This document shows positions 1-9,196 of a stretch of DNA of 64,000 bases, in pieces. The position numbers were made by a program, and so were the translations under genes. How positions within the stretch are numbered: the stretch's first letter is position 1; every line of letters starts with the position of its first letter. The stretch is from assembly GCA_913052345.1 (NCBI GenBank), contig CAJXDR010000008.1:1-64000 (forward strand), written 5' to 3'. The notes beneath the pieces are model-generated. The model was not told the DNA's origin. It did no database searches and saw only the letters and a program-made list of their open reading frames with translations. The DNA comes from UBA4421 sp002470275. GTDB taxonomy: Bacteria; Pseudomonadota; Gammaproteobacteria; Pseudomonadales; Azotimanducaceae.

Positions 1-18
1 ATATGATAGAAGGCTAAA

Positions 19-95
19 TGGCGCACCCGGTAGGACTCGAACCTACAACCCCCAGGTTCGAAGCCTGGTGCTCTATCCAGTTGAACTACGGGTGC
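19..95 (-). tRNA. tRNA-Arg (anticodon UCG)
   Basis: Read on the minus strand, a full cloverleaf folds: a 7-bp acceptor stem GCACCCG/CGGGTGC (89-95 with 23-29), a D arm, an anticodon stem CCAGG/CCTGG enclosing the loop CTTCGAA, and a T arm with the GTTCGAGTC motif. Loop positions 34-36 read TCG, which decodes the arginine codon CGA. The discriminator base is G and CCA is encoded in the gene (bases 19-21). It stands alone here, near the window edge. Confidence 0.95.
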
Positions 96-184
96 GTGAA
101 GACCAATTTAGGCCGATGATGTTGCCTCAGCCATTACGCCTGTGCAACTGTTGCGCACCTTAGTTGCCGAGAAACAACCACTGC

Positions 185-982
185 ATGAGCGCGGAACCCC
201 CCTTGTTGCACTTCGATATCCATCCGGGGGTCGGCCCTTATTTGTTGTTGGTCCATGGCTTTTTATCCTCCAGGGCACAGTGGCAGCCCAATCTTGAGGC
301 ATTGGCGTCCGTGTGTCGGCCGGTTACCGTGGAGCTGTGGGGCCATGGCCGCTCGCCGGCGCCCGCTGACCCCAGCGCCTATACTCCCCAGGGCTACATC
401 GCTGGCTTTGAACGGATTCGTAGGCTAATTGGCACAGACGCATGGTTTGTCTGCGGCTACTCGTTGGGCGCAGGCCTCACCATACGATATGCCCATGATC
501 ACCCCCAGACCGTCATCGCTCATACCTTTACCAACTCCATGTCGGCCTTTGCAGACAGGGCACTCCAGGCCCAGTGGTCTAGTACCTCACCTGCGATTGC
601 TGAAAAAATTTTGACCCTGGGCGAGCAGGCCATCAGGAAGCTGGCCGTTCATCCACGCCACGCGCGGTCTCTCATGCCGGCTCTCAAGCGGGCGCTGGTG
701 GCCGACGCCGACCTACTGCGACCTGTGGCCGTGGCGAATACGCTCACCATCACCACCCTCCAGTCAAGTATCCGACCCGTCGCGGCTCATAACCCGCGGC
801 CAGCCCTACTTATTCAGGGGGAGAAAGAGAGGCGGTTTGCTGACTACGCGGCCTGGGCACGCCTAAACGTGCCCAAACTCCGCGTAGCTCAGGTCGATGC
901 GGGCCATGGCGTCAATATGGAGCAGCCCGCTGACTTCAACCATGCGCTGTCTGACTTCATCCAAGGCCAGGGTGCTCCCTAA
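185..982 (+). CDS. Alpha/beta hydrolase (MenH-like fold)
   Basis: 265-residue cytoplasmic alpha/beta hydrolase. The oxyanion-region motif HGF is at residues 24-26, the nucleophile elbow GYSLG at 91-95 gives catalytic Ser93, and a DAGHG segment near the C terminus supplies the likely catalytic His. Overall it resembles the MenH/2-hydroxy-6-oxo-hydrolase group, but the substrate cannot be read from sequence. The start is uncertain: an in-frame ATG at 164 would add seven residues, and neither start has a clear Shine-Dalgarno sequence. It converges with the acyl-CoA dehydrogenase, overlapping it tail to tail by 4 bases. Confidence 0.85.
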   Translation: MSAEPPLLHFDIHPGVGPYLLLVHGFLSSRAQWQPNLEALASVCRPVTVELWGHGRSPAPADPSAYTPQGYIAGFERIRRLIGTDAWFVCGYSLGAGLTIRYAHDHPQTVIAHTFTNSMSAFADRALQAQWSSTSPAIAEKILTLGEQAIRKLAVHPRHARSLMPALKRALVADADLLRPVAVANTLTITTLQSSIRPVAAHNPRPALLIQGEKERRFADYAAWARLNVPKLRVAQVDAGHGVNMEQPADFNHALSDFIQGQGAP

Positions 983-2145
983 TAGGATCGCGGCAAGTCG
1001 AGCACATGCTCACAGACGTAGTTCTGCACCATTTCCTGGGAAATGGGCGCAATTCTCTGTAGCCGCGCTTCGCGCCAGTAGCGCTCTACGTGGTACTCAC
1101 TGGCGTAGCCAAAGCCCCCATGTGTTTGCATGGCTTGGTCAGCGGTCTGAAAACAGGCGTCCGCCGCAAGCCATTTGGCCATGTTAGCTTCTGCCCCGCA
1201 GGGTTGACCGCTGTCCAACATCCATGCGGCCTTGCGTATCATCAGTTCAGCCGCGTCAAGGCGCATTTTCGCCTCGGCTAAGGGAAAGGCCACCCCCTGA
1301 TTCTTGCCAATGGGCCTGCCAAAAACCACTCTCTCCTTGGCATACTGAACCGCCCTCCGCAGAGCCGCCTTACCAATGCCCAGGGCTTCAGAGGCGATCA
1401 AGACTCGCTCCGCGTTAAGCCCTGAAATAAGGTATTGGAACCCCTTGCCTTCTTCGCCCACTCGATCAGCCACGCTCACCGGCAAGTCATCGTAAACCAC
1501 TTCACAGGTTGCTACCGCGTTGCGTCCTACCTTATCGATGGGCGATATGTTCACCTCGTCTCGCTGCAGTTCCGCTAGCAACAGCGTCATCCCATCGGTA
1601 CGTCGCGAGGCTTCCTCTCGTGGCGTCGTTCGAGTCAGCAGCAACACCCGCTCAGACTGCAGGGCCTTGGTGGTCCAGACTTTGCGACCGCGAACAATAT
1701 AGTGATCCCCCTCGCGCCTTGCCGCTGTCTTAATCGACGTTGTATCGGTTCCGGCATCTGGCTCAGTGACCCCGAAAGCTACCTGAAGCTCCCCGGTGGC
1801 CACTCGGGGGAGATATTTTTGCTTCATTTCCTCAGAGCCGTACTTCACCACGGGCTCCATGCCAAACATAGACAAATGCAGGGGGGTGGCTCCGTTCATG
1901 GCAGCCCCGGACGCAGCGACCTCTTCCAGCACGATGCTGGCTTCGGTAATCCCTTGGCCGCTACCGCCGTAAGCCTCTGGAATGGCAATTCCTATCCAGC
2001 CAGCTTCAGACATGGCGTGGTAAAAATCCCAGGGGAACTCGTGATCACGATCCTTCTGAGCCCAATATTCATCAGGAAAGTCGCGGCATGTCCTCGCTAC
2101 CGCAGCGCGGATCAACTCTTGGTCTTGGGTCAATGCAAAGTCCAT
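979..2145 (-). CDS. Acyl-CoA dehydrogenase family protein
   Basis: 388-residue FAD flavoprotein predicted to introduce the alpha,beta double bond into an acyl-CoA thioester. Family signatures are visible: the substrate/FAD loop FGVTEPDAGTD, KVWTTKAL, GLNAERVLIASEALG and the C-terminal MQTHGGFGYA block. In the C-terminal region where medium-chain dehydrogenases carry the catalytic Glu (a YEG-type motif), this protein reads IAPISQEM, with Pro at the aligned position. A subfamily of proteobacterial paralogues has this feature. The base may lie elsewhere or the substrate may be unusual. Transcribed divergently from the crotonase at 2221. Confidence 0.9.
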   Translation of the reverse strand: MDFALTQDQELIRAAVARTCRDFPDEYWAQKDRDHEFPWDFYHAMSEAGWIGIAIPEAYGGSGQGITEASIVLEEVAASGAAMNGATPLHLSMFGMEPVVKYGSEEMKQKYLPRVATGELQVAFGVTEPDAGTDTTSIKTAARREGDHYIVRGRKVWTTKALQSERVLLLTRTTPREEASRRTDGMTLLLAELQRDEVNISPIDKVGRNAVATCEVVYDDLPVSVADRVGEEGKGFQYLISGLNAERVLIASEALGIGKAALRRAVQYAKERVVFGRPIGKNQGVAFPLAEAKMRLDAAELMIRKAAWMLDSGQPCGAEANMAKWLAADACFQTADQAMQTHGGFGYASEYHVERYWREARLQRIAPISQEMVQNYVCEHVLDLPRSY

Positions 2146-2220
2146 TCTGCTCTCTTTAGTCGCTCAATTGGGATAATCTGCCTGGCACCACAAAAGTATA
2201 GGGCAAGCGAGCTGAAACTT

Positions 2221-3021
2221 ATGTCATTGCGACTCAACACGCCACGTATGCACGCTGAGCAAAAGGATGGTATTGGCTGGATGACATTCAACCATCCTGA
2301 GCGCCACAACGCGCTCTCTCTGGAGATGTGGCAGGCGATGGGCGATATCTTAGAGCACTTCGCCCAGGACGATGAGGTGCGCGTGATCATCATGCGCGGC
2401 GCCGGCAACAAGGCCTTTGTATCAGGTGCCGACATTTCAGAATTTGACGAAAAACGAGCCAATGCCGCTCAGCGAGCCCACTATGGCAAAATCGCCGGAC
2501 GCGCAACCGATTGGCTCAATAAGATTGAGAAGCCGCTGCTGGCCCTGGTTCAGGGCTATTGCATCGGCGGAGGCCTTGCCACTGCGCTCGCAGCAGATGT
2601 CCGCTTTGCGACCCCGGAATCTCGCTTCAGCATTCCGGCGGCCAAGCTGGGCCTGGGCTATGAATTCGAGGGCCTTGCCAAGCTCGCCCGTATCGTTGGT
2701 CCCAGCCGGGCAAGAGACATCATGTTTTCCGCCCGCCTCTTACCCAGCGATGAAGCCCTATCCATGGGCCTCATCAACTTTATCTACCCGGAAAGCGACA
2801 TCGAACAGGCCTGTATCGCCTACGCACGTTCCATTGCTGAAAACGCCCCCCTCACCCTTCGCGCTGCAAAGGCCAGCCTCAATGCCTGGGAACACAATAG
2901 CGACCCAGCGGAACAGGCGCGCGTTCGCGAATTGATCGATGACTGTTTTGATAGCGAGGATTACCGGGAGGGTCGGGCGGCTTTTGCAGCACGGCGCAAG
3001 CCGGACTTTGTTGGACGATAG
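2221..3021 (+). CDS. Enoyl-CoA hydratase/isomerase (crotonase) family
   Basis: 266-residue crotonase-fold protein acting on acyl-CoA thioesters, probably in beta-oxidation with the divergent acyl-CoA dehydrogenase. The N terminus has FNHPERHNALS, then the first oxyanion-hole segment AFVSGADISEFDE and the second, GYCIGGGLATALAADVRFA. The open frame runs much further upstream (to 1702), but that part lies antisense to the dehydrogenase. The ATG at 2221 gives the normal family length. Hydratase, isomerase and hydrolase activities cannot be separated on sequence alone. Confidence 0.9.
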   Translation: MSLRLNTPRMHAEQKDGIGWMTFNHPERHNALSLEMWQAMGDILEHFAQDDEVRVIIMRGAGNKAFVSGADISEFDEKRANAAQRAHYGKIAGRATDWLNKIEKPLLALVQGYCIGGGLATALAADVRFATPESRFSIPAAKLGLGYEFEGLAKLARIVGPSRARDIMFSARLLPSDEALSMGLINFIYPESDIEQACIAYARSIAENAPLTLRAAKASLNAWEHNSDPAEQARVRELIDDCFDSEDYREGRAAFAARRKPDFVGR

Positions 3022-3106
3022 TCTCGGATTCGGCCAAGCACCGCGCCCGACCTCAGTTCTGCCATCTGTTAAGCTTGGCGTCCTCTAAGAATGAGAAACA
3101 AAACTT

Positions 3107-3868
3107 ATGAGCCGTGAGATCACCGCCTGCATTATCATCATCGGCAATGAAATTCTTTCTGGGCGAACACAGGATACAAATATTAGCCATATCGCGAAGG
3201 TCATCGGTGCCTGGGGCATCCAGGTCCATCACTGCCGTGTCATACCCGATGATGAACACATTATCGTCCAAACGATCAATGAAGTACGCCCAGCCTACGA
3301 CTATGTCTTTACCACCGGCGGAATTGGTCCCACCCATGATGACATCACCGCAGTAAGCATCGCCAAAGCCTTCGACGTGCCGGTCATTCAGCACCCGGAC
3401 ATTGAGGCCGTTATTCGACAACGACCGGCAAGCGCCGAAGTCATGGCCTCGCGTCTGCTGATGGCCAGAGTGCCCGAGGGTGCTAGGTTAATCGATAACC
3501 CCTCTGGCGGCCCCCAAGGCTTCGCGATCGAAAACGTTCATGTCATGGCTGGGATTCCAAGAGTCATGCAAGCCATGCTATCTAGCCTGGAAGGCAAACT
3601 GCGTCGCGGAGCCGTCATGCACAGTCGGACAGTGCGCGCCTACCTGGGCGAGAGCAGCATTGCCGATGCCCTAGCGGGGATTCAACGGAACTATCCGGAT
3701 GTTGACATTGGCAGCTACCCGTTTTTAAAAGAGGATCGATATGGCACCCATCTCGTTGCCAGGGGTTCGGATCCCGCACAACTGGTCGCCGTGATCGACC
3801 AAATCATGCAGGCTGTACGGGAGCGGGGTGAAGAACCCGTGGAACTGCGAGAGGACGGAGCCGCATGA
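3107..3868 (+). CDS. CinA-type molybdopterin-binding (MoCF) domain protein
   Basis: 253-residue protein with the MoaB/MogA-like MoCF fold that forms the N-terminal half of CinA. Signatures are IIIIGNEILSGRTQDTN at the N terminus and the TTGGIGPTHDD loop near residue 67. The C-terminal nicotinamide-nucleotide amidohydrolase domain of full CinA is missing, so this is the stand-alone form found in many proteobacteria. Its role is unclear; nucleotide-pyrophosphatase activity is possible. It begins a + strand run: the next gene overlaps its stop by ATGA, which suggests translational coupling. Confidence 0.88.
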   Translation: MSREITACIIIIGNEILSGRTQDTNISHIAKVIGAWGIQVHHCRVIPDDEHIIVQTINEVRPAYDYVFTTGGIGPTHDDITAVSIAKAFDVPVIQHPDIEAVIRQRPASAEVMASRLLMARVPEGARLIDNPSGGPQGFAIENVHVMAGIPRVMQAMLSSLEGKLRRGAVMHSRTVRAYLGESSIADALAGIQRNYPDVDIGSYPFLKEDRYGTHLVARGSDPAQLVAVIDQIMQAVRERGEEPVELREDGAA

Positions 3869-5019
3869 TCAGGGTCAATAAGAACCAACCCTCTCGGCGC
3901 GTCCTCAGCACTTGGCTATGCGTTTTGGGTTTATATGCGGTTTTTCCATCCGCGCATACCGCTAGCGAAAGCCTCGCCGTTCACAGCAGCCAACCAGATC
4001 AGATCTACACCAGCGGCCCTCAACCCAATCGAGTCCTTGCGACCCAAGAGGCACTCCAGCGCTGCAGCAGGAAGGATCACAAGATCAACGGCTACTGCGA
4101 GATCATCAGTGTAGACGGAACGGCGATCTCCTCCCCGGCGCAACTGCTGCCCAAAAGCAAACCTCATCCGCTATTCCTCTGGCACTATGCGTCAGACAAA
4201 GGCTCGATCTTCCTAGCCGGCACCGTTCACATGCTGCGACCAGGGTTCTATCCCTTGCCGGAGCCCTACACCGATGCTTTCAAAATAGCAGATCATCTCG
4301 CCGTTGAGGTCCACATGGACCGTCTACCCTCCTCTGCCGTGGCGAACAAGCTGATAGCCTATGCGCGGTTGCCCGCAGGTCAGACGCTAAAGGGCACCCT
4401 GCCCGCCGACACCTATACTCATCTCGAAGAGGCAACCGCCAGCTTCGGCATCAACCTAAATCGCCTTCAGGCCTTTAAACCTGCCTTTGTCTACCAGCAG
4501 CTCAGCCTGCTGGCCTTCCAGGTCCAGGGCTATGATCCAGACCTTGGCGTTGAGCGTTACTTCTTGAGCAAGAATCAAAACCCCGTCAGGCCCGTCATAG
4601 AGCTGGAAACCATGGATGAGCAGTTTGACATGCTCTTTAATCAACCCCTAGCCATGCAAACGGCAGTCCTTGAAGAGACGCTCACGCAGCTGGATGCATA
4701 CGAGAAATCCTCCTCCGACCTGCTGCGCGCTTTCCTTGCGGGGGATGAGCGTGCCATGGCTGCCCTCATCGACGAGCAGGCCGGAGAGCATCCGCTCAGC
4801 AGAGCCTTCACCGAGGCCCTTCTGGATCAGCGCAATCAACGCATGGCTGAAAAAATTTATCTCCTTTCAACACAGCCAGGCAACTACCTGGTACTCGTGG
4901 GTTCCGCCCACCTTGTGGGCGATCAAAGCATCGTTCGTCTGCTTGAGCGAAAGGGCCTACAAGGCCGGCGCGTCGCCTCCAATGACAATCTGCTGCAGAC
5001 GCGACAGGGAGGTCGATAG
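3865..5019 (+). CDS. TraB/GumN family protein, exported
   Basis: 384-residue TraB/GumN (Tiki-like) family protein. An N-terminal basic stretch followed by a hydrophobic segment (about residues 12-32) looks like a signal peptide, so it is probably periplasmic. The family core starts near residue 110 with FLAGTVHMLRPG, which carries the first conserved His. Conserved Glu residues follow (AVEVHMD), and the C-terminal VLVGSAHLVGDQS carries the second conserved His. Members are suspected metalloproteases but few are characterised. The start ATG overlaps the previous stop by 4 bases, and the stop abuts the next gene directly. Confidence 0.85.
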   Translation: MIRVNKNQPSRRVLSTWLCVLGLYAVFPSAHTASESLAVHSSQPDQIYTSGPQPNRVLATQEALQRCSRKDHKINGYCEIISVDGTAISSPAQLLPKSKPHPLFLWHYASDKGSIFLAGTVHMLRPGFYPLPEPYTDAFKIADHLAVEVHMDRLPSSAVANKLIAYARLPAGQTLKGTLPADTYTHLEEATASFGINLNRLQAFKPAFVYQQLSLLAFQVQGYDPDLGVERYFLSKNQNPVRPVIELETMDEQFDMLFNQPLAMQTAVLEETLTQLDAYEKSSSDLLRAFLAGDERAMAALIDEQAGEHPLSRAFTEALLDQRNQRMAEKIYLLSTQPGNYLVLVGSAHLVGDQSIVRLLERKGLQGRRVASNDNLLQTRQGGR

Positions 5020-5976
5020 GTGCTGGACTCTTATTCCCCTCCTGCCTCCCTTAAAAATCCGAACCTCCAGACGATCTTATCTAGCGTAGGCCGAAAGGTT
5101 GTACAGCCGCGCTGGCTGCGTGGGTTGGAGCGAGAAGCCGAGGAGCGCCTCATCGACGTCAGCGGTCTCAAACTGCTGATCAGAATTAATCGCGCCAAGC
5201 CCCTGGGAAGCGAAGCACCTCCTCTGGTGATGATTATTCCCGGCTGGCTTGGAAACCTGGAATCCACCTATGTTCGGTCTGCAGCTCAGGTTTTGAGCAG
5301 CAGCGGATTCGACGTTGTTCGGATCAACCTGCGAGATCATGGCAATACCGCGCATCTCAATCCAGGGCTCTTCCATTCTGCGCTCATCGATGAGGTCATC
5401 GAACTCACGCGCTACCTGATGAACGACTTTGGCGTGACCAGAGCCGGGCTGATTGGCTACTCCATGGGCGGCAATTTCGCCCTCAGAGTCGCCCGGGTTC
5501 TGCCAAACCTCGAAACGCTCGCGATTTGCCCAGCACTAGGCCCTGAGGACACCATGCGGACCATCTCGGCCAGCACGATATATGAATACTACTTTGTGAA
5601 AAAATGGCGGCGGCTCTGGCGGGCCAAGCAGGCCGCATTTCCAGAGCACTATGACTTCTCCGCAACGGAGCGATTGGACACCCTTGCCGCCTTAACGGAC
5701 TACTTCGTTGACGAGCACACCGACTACGATTGCGTCGAGGACTACTGTGCCGCCTACGACTTGCGCGGAGATACCCTAGCGGGCGTTCGCGCCAGAATCC
5801 TCGCGGCAGAAGACGACCCCATCATCCCGCCTCGGTTCTATCAGAATCTCCCGGAGAGTATCGAGGTCGATGTCAGACCTCATGGCGGGCATACGGCCTT
5901 TCTCAAAAACTGGCGGCTGGAGAGCTGGGCCGATGACTATGCAAAGGCGTTTTTCCAGAGGTTATCCCAGCCTTAA
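5020..5976 (+). CDS. YheT-family alpha/beta hydrolase
   Basis: 318-residue hydrolase of the YheT/ABHD1-3 group (putative esterase). It has the characteristic N-terminal NPNLQTIL segment (residues 13-20), the GWLGN oxyanion loop near 75, and the nucleophile elbow GYSMGG with Ser148. RPHGGHTAF near the C terminus carries the catalytic His. Translation starts at GTG, immediately after the TAG of the TraB/GumN gene, with the GGAGG of that gene's last codons acting as ribosome-binding site. This spacing makes it the third gene of a coupled set (3107-5976). Confidence 0.9.
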   Translation: MLDSYSPPASLKNPNLQTILSSVGRKVVQPRWLRGLEREAEERLIDVSGLKLLIRINRAKPLGSEAPPLVMIIPGWLGNLESTYVRSAAQVLSSSGFDVVRINLRDHGNTAHLNPGLFHSALIDEVIELTRYLMNDFGVTRAGLIGYSMGGNFALRVARVLPNLETLAICPALGPEDTMRTISASTIYEYYFVKKWRRLWRAKQAAFPEHYDFSATERLDTLAALTDYFVDEHTDYDCVEDYCAAYDLRGDTLAGVRARILAAEDDPIIPPRFYQNLPESIEVDVRPHGGHTAFLKNWRLESWADDYAKAFFQRLSQP

Positions 5977-5982
5977 GCCACC

Positions 5983-6576
5983 TCAGACCGCGATCTGGAG
6001 GGACGGACAAAGGCGGTTTCTGGTGTCTGGAAAATAGGTTCGTGTCCTTGGTGCTAGATCAATCAGACGATCCTCGGCAACCACGTTAAGGCAAACTGAC
6101 TCTGAGGCCCGGCTGCTGGGGCCCGCTTTAGGACTGTCAAAACGAGCCCCCGCCTTGAGGGCAACCGAGATGCCGGCAATGTTGTCGCTGGGAATGTGGA
6201 ATTCGATGCGCTGCAAACCAAGGCAGGAGAACCCCGCACGTAGAGCATGACCAACGGCCAGAGTGGCAATGCCCTGATTAACGACCTGACGACGAACCCA
6301 GTAATCCATCACCCCGATATTGTAGGGTGCACTGAGCAGCCTAAGGTCGACGCCCCCAAGGATCACCTGGGTTTGGGCGTCAACAACGGCCCAGCTGGCT
6401 CCGCCACCCCTGGCCATGACGTTGAGACGACTTTCGATCCAGCTTCGGGCATCCTCGAGACAAAAAGCGGGCGAACACCAAGCCACCCAAGGAGACAAGT
6501 GACCAATAGAGTCCAAAATGACGCGCTGCAGTTCCCCAGCATCCGCTGATTTAAATTTTCTGATTGTTGTGTGCAT
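5983..6576 (-). CDS. GNAT family N-acetyltransferase (RimJ/RimL-like)
   Basis: 197-residue acetyltransferase of the RimJ/RimL type. The fold signature is the acetyl-CoA pyrophosphate loop around RRQVVNQGIATLAVGHAL, followed by GLQRIEFHIPSDNIAGISVALKAGARF, the classic N-S-uncoupled C-terminal motif. The frame is open to 6648, but the ATG at 6576 is preceded by AAGGA at good spacing and fits the family N terminus (MHTTIRKF). The acceptor could be a protein N terminus or a small amine. It converges with the YheT gene, with a gap of only 6 bases. Confidence 0.85.
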   Translation of the reverse strand: MHTTIRKFKSADAGELQRVILDSIGHLSPWVAWCSPAFCLEDARSWIESRLNVMARGGGASWAVVDAQTQVILGGVDLRLLSAPYNIGVMDYWVRRQVVNQGIATLAVGHALRAGFSCLGLQRIEFHIPSDNIAGISVALKAGARFDSPKAGPSSRASESVCLNVVAEDRLIDLAPRTRTYFPDTRNRLCPSLQIAV

Positions 6577-6682
6577 AGGTTGTTCCTTATCCAGAGCCTC
6601 TTTGCCCCCCTCCAGAACCCTATTCCACGCTAAATCACGACCGGGCACACTACCATTCGTCCCCTAGAAGGCCCGTTTAGAC

Positions 6683-8185
6683 CTATCGTTGGGTTGTTCG
6701 CGCCTGTGCCCTCCTCTTAATGATGAACCACGCCACCAGAACGATGACCGCGATGGCTGCGTAGTATTGGATCATAAAGGTGAATACCGGCGACATGCTG
6801 GCCAACCCATCGTCCATCGCTTCGCCGCCCAGGAGGCCTGCCATCACGCCCCCAATGGCCGATGCCAAAAACCAAAGACCGAACATTTGACCCACGTAGG
6901 CCTTGGGGGAATAGCGAGAAAATGCGGAGAGACCGATGGGTGACAGGGCAAGCTCGCCCCAGGTTTGCAGCAAATAGGTCAGCAGCAACCACTGAAGTCC
7001 CACGGGCGCCGAGGTCAGCGCCAGCTGCACGGCCCACAGCATAACGATAAAGCTGAGGGCCATGCAGAGCAGGCCGATCACGAATTTGACCGGCAGTGAG
7101 GGATCCAAATTGCGTCGACCAAGCCAGGCCCACATGGCAGCAAACATCGGGGCAAAAATCACAACGTAAACCGGATTAATAAACTGCACCCATGAAACTG
7201 GCATGGTCAGGCCAAAGAACGTCAGGTCGGTATAGTCTCGGGCAAAAATATTAAGCGAGCCTCCAGACTGGTCAAAACCTGACCAAAAGGCGGCTGCGGC
7301 GACAAATAGAAGGAACAATAAAACAATATTGCCGCGCTCTTGCTCAGAAAGACCCGCCAAAAAAAACAGGTATAGGAAATACAGGCCTGCCACTACCGTG
7401 AGCACATAGGCGAAATTTTGCGCGAAGACTGTGGGCGCTACAGTAATGACGCCGATAGCAAACAGCAGTACAAGCAATGCCGTTAGGCCAATGGCCACCC
7501 AGGAAAGCATCCGCAGTCGGTCGCGCTTTACCCCCTCCATGGGCACAGGCTCTAACCCTGCGTCGCCCAACAGATGACGATAGCGCCAGTATTGGAAGAC
7601 ACCGAAAATCATCCCGATTCCCGCCGCGCCAAACCCCCAGTGCCAGCCAATTCTCTCACCGAGAAAACCGCATACGGCGTAGCCAATCATGGAACCGATG
7701 TTGATGGACATATAGAAAATGGTGAAGCCAGCGTCGCGTCTAGGATCATCGTCCGCATAAAGCTTGCCAACGATGGTCGATATATTGCCCTTGAGCAGTC
7801 CTGTTCCCAGGACCACCAACCCGAGGCCGATGAAGAGTGTCTGCTCCAGAGGCAGCGCTAGGGTGAGGTGCCCCAGGGTGATGATCACTGCCCCGTAGAG
7901 GACTGCACGCTGGTGGCCCAGGAGGTTATCTGCCAGCCAGCCTCCGGGAACCACCATGAAGTAGACCATCCCGATATAAATACCGTAGATGGCCTGAGCA
8001 TCAATCTGAGACCAACCCAGACCGGCGTTAGGCCCAGTCATCAGCCCTGTCATGTAAAGAACCAACAAAGCCCGCATCCCGTAGTAGGACATGCGTTCCC
8101 ACATCTCGGTCAAAAAAAGCGTTCTCAGCCCAATGGGATGACCGAAGAAACCCGTATCCCCCGCCTGTTTGCTCATTTCAGCCAT
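6683..8185 (-). CDS. POT/PTR family proton-dependent oligopeptide transporter
   Basis: 500-residue inner-membrane symporter of the POT (PTR2/DtpA) family, expected to import di- and tripeptides with protons. Signatures are the TM1 ExxERxxYYG-like stretch EMWERMSYYGMR, then the FYMSINIGSMIG motif, with about 12-14 hydrophobic helices and a long loop mid-protein. The proton-coupling ExxER residues are intact. AAGGAG lies about 8 bases ahead of the ATG at 8185, which fixes the start over the ATG three codons on. It lies downstream of the HMG-CoA lyase gene on the same strand with a 75-base gap. Confidence 0.93.
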   Translation of the reverse strand: MAEMSKQAGDTGFFGHPIGLRTLFLTEMWERMSYYGMRALLVLYMTGLMTGPNAGLGWSQIDAQAIYGIYIGMVYFMVVPGGWLADNLLGHQRAVLYGAVIITLGHLTLALPLEQTLFIGLGLVVLGTGLLKGNISTIVGKLYADDDPRRDAGFTIFYMSINIGSMIGYAVCGFLGERIGWHWGFGAAGIGMIFGVFQYWRYRHLLGDAGLEPVPMEGVKRDRLRMLSWVAIGLTALLVLLFAIGVITVAPTVFAQNFAYVLTVVAGLYFLYLFFLAGLSEQERGNIVLLFLLFVAAAAFWSGFDQSGGSLNIFARDYTDLTFFGLTMPVSWVQFINPVYVVIFAPMFAAMWAWLGRRNLDPSLPVKFVIGLLCMALSFIVMLWAVQLALTSAPVGLQWLLLTYLLQTWGELALSPIGLSAFSRYSPKAYVGQMFGLWFLASAIGGVMAGLLGGEAMDDGLASMSPVFTFMIQYYAAIAVIVLVAWFIIKRRAQARTTQR

Positions 8186-8260
8186 TTACGTTCTCCTTAA
8201 CCCAATAGTTGGCTCAATCCCTGTCTGACTCTGAGGCCCTTACTGAACAGGCGCGACATC

Positions 8261-9196
8261 CTAGCCGGCCTCATTGGACGGCCACGGCCCCGCTCGCAAT
8301 AGCGTGGACGCGATCGGCTTTGCGATGGCCCCCTGCAGCCATTCAGACGCCTCGAGCAATCTGTCCAAATCTAACCCGCATTGAATGCCGCTTCGGTCCA
8401 GCATGTAAACCACATCCTCTGTCGCGACGTTGCCGCTGGCTTGAGGCGCAAAAGGACAGCCTCCGATACCACCGATGCTCGCATCTAAGATACGCACTCC
8501 CGCCTGAATGGCGGCATAAGCGTTACCGATGGCGGTATTACGCGTGTCGTGAAAATGCGCGCGCATTGGAATCTCGCCGCTCAAAGCGGCCAACCCCTCG
8601 AAGGCCGCCCGCACCTGAACAGGCACACCCACACCAATGGTATCGGCCAACGCAATCTCAACGACGCCGGCCTCTAGCAACTGCTCGGCGATTTCTAAAA
8701 CCGTTCTTTGTGGCACGACGCCCTCAAAGGGACAGCCGAAGGCCACCGCAATGGTTGCCTGCACTGGAAATGCACCGCGCCTGGCGTCGGCAATCACCTC
8801 CCGTGCCATAGCTAAGGCGTCAGCGACCCTCAACCCCTGATTGCGTTGTCCAAAAGTATCCGTGGCGGGGATCACCAGACCGGCTTCGTGCAGGGAGGTA
8901 TCGCGCAGCCGTCGGTAACCCCGCTCGTTAAGCACCAGGCCCGTGTACCGCACGCCGTCCGTGAGGTCCAATTGCTCGCACAGAGCTTCCGCATCGGCCA
9001 TCTGGGGCACACGCTCGGGGTGAACGAAACTGGTGACTTCAATACGCCTGCTGCCTGACAGCTTGGCGTATTCCACCAGCTCCAGCTTTTGCTCCGTGGG
9101 CAGCAGAACCTTTTCGTTCTGAAGACCGTCTCGAGGACTCACCTCCATCACCATGATAGACGCGGGCAGAATTTCTGGGCGCATTTCATTTGGCAT
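8261..9196 (-). CDS. Hydroxymethylglutaryl-CoA lyase family protein
   Basis: 311-residue TIM-barrel lyase of the HMG-CoA lyase group, which splits HMG-CoA into acetoacetate and acetyl-CoA in leucine breakdown. Visible motifs are EVSPRDGLQNEK (metal Asp and catalytic Arg), VTSFVHPERVPQ, HFHDTRNTAIGN (metal His pair) and GGIGGCPFAPQASGN with the signature Cys. Related lyases act on other 3-hydroxyacyl-CoAs, and no leucine-degradation partners are adjacent, so the substrate is tentative. The start overlaps the end of the upstream methyltransferase by 11 bases, implying co-translation. Confidence 0.88.
   Translation of the reverse strand: MPNEMRPEILPASIMVMEVSPRDGLQNEKVLLPTEQKLELVEYAKLSGSRRIEVTSFVHPERVPQMADAEALCEQLDLTDGVRYTGLVLNERGYRRLRDTSLHEAGLVIPATDTFGQRNQGLRVADALAMAREVIADARRGAFPVQATIAVAFGCPFEGVVPQRTVLEIAEQLLEAGVVEIALADTIGVGVPVQVRAAFEGLAALSGEIPMRAHFHDTRNTAIGNAYAAIQAGVRILDASIGGIGGCPFAPQASGNVATEDVVYMLDRSGIQCGLDLDRLLEASEWLQGAIAKPIASTLLRAGPWPSNEAG

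Noticed and set aside
1702..2220. N-terminal extension of the crotonase gene at 2221
   Set aside because: The frame is open but lies antisense to the acyl-CoA dehydrogenase and adds residues no crotonase has.
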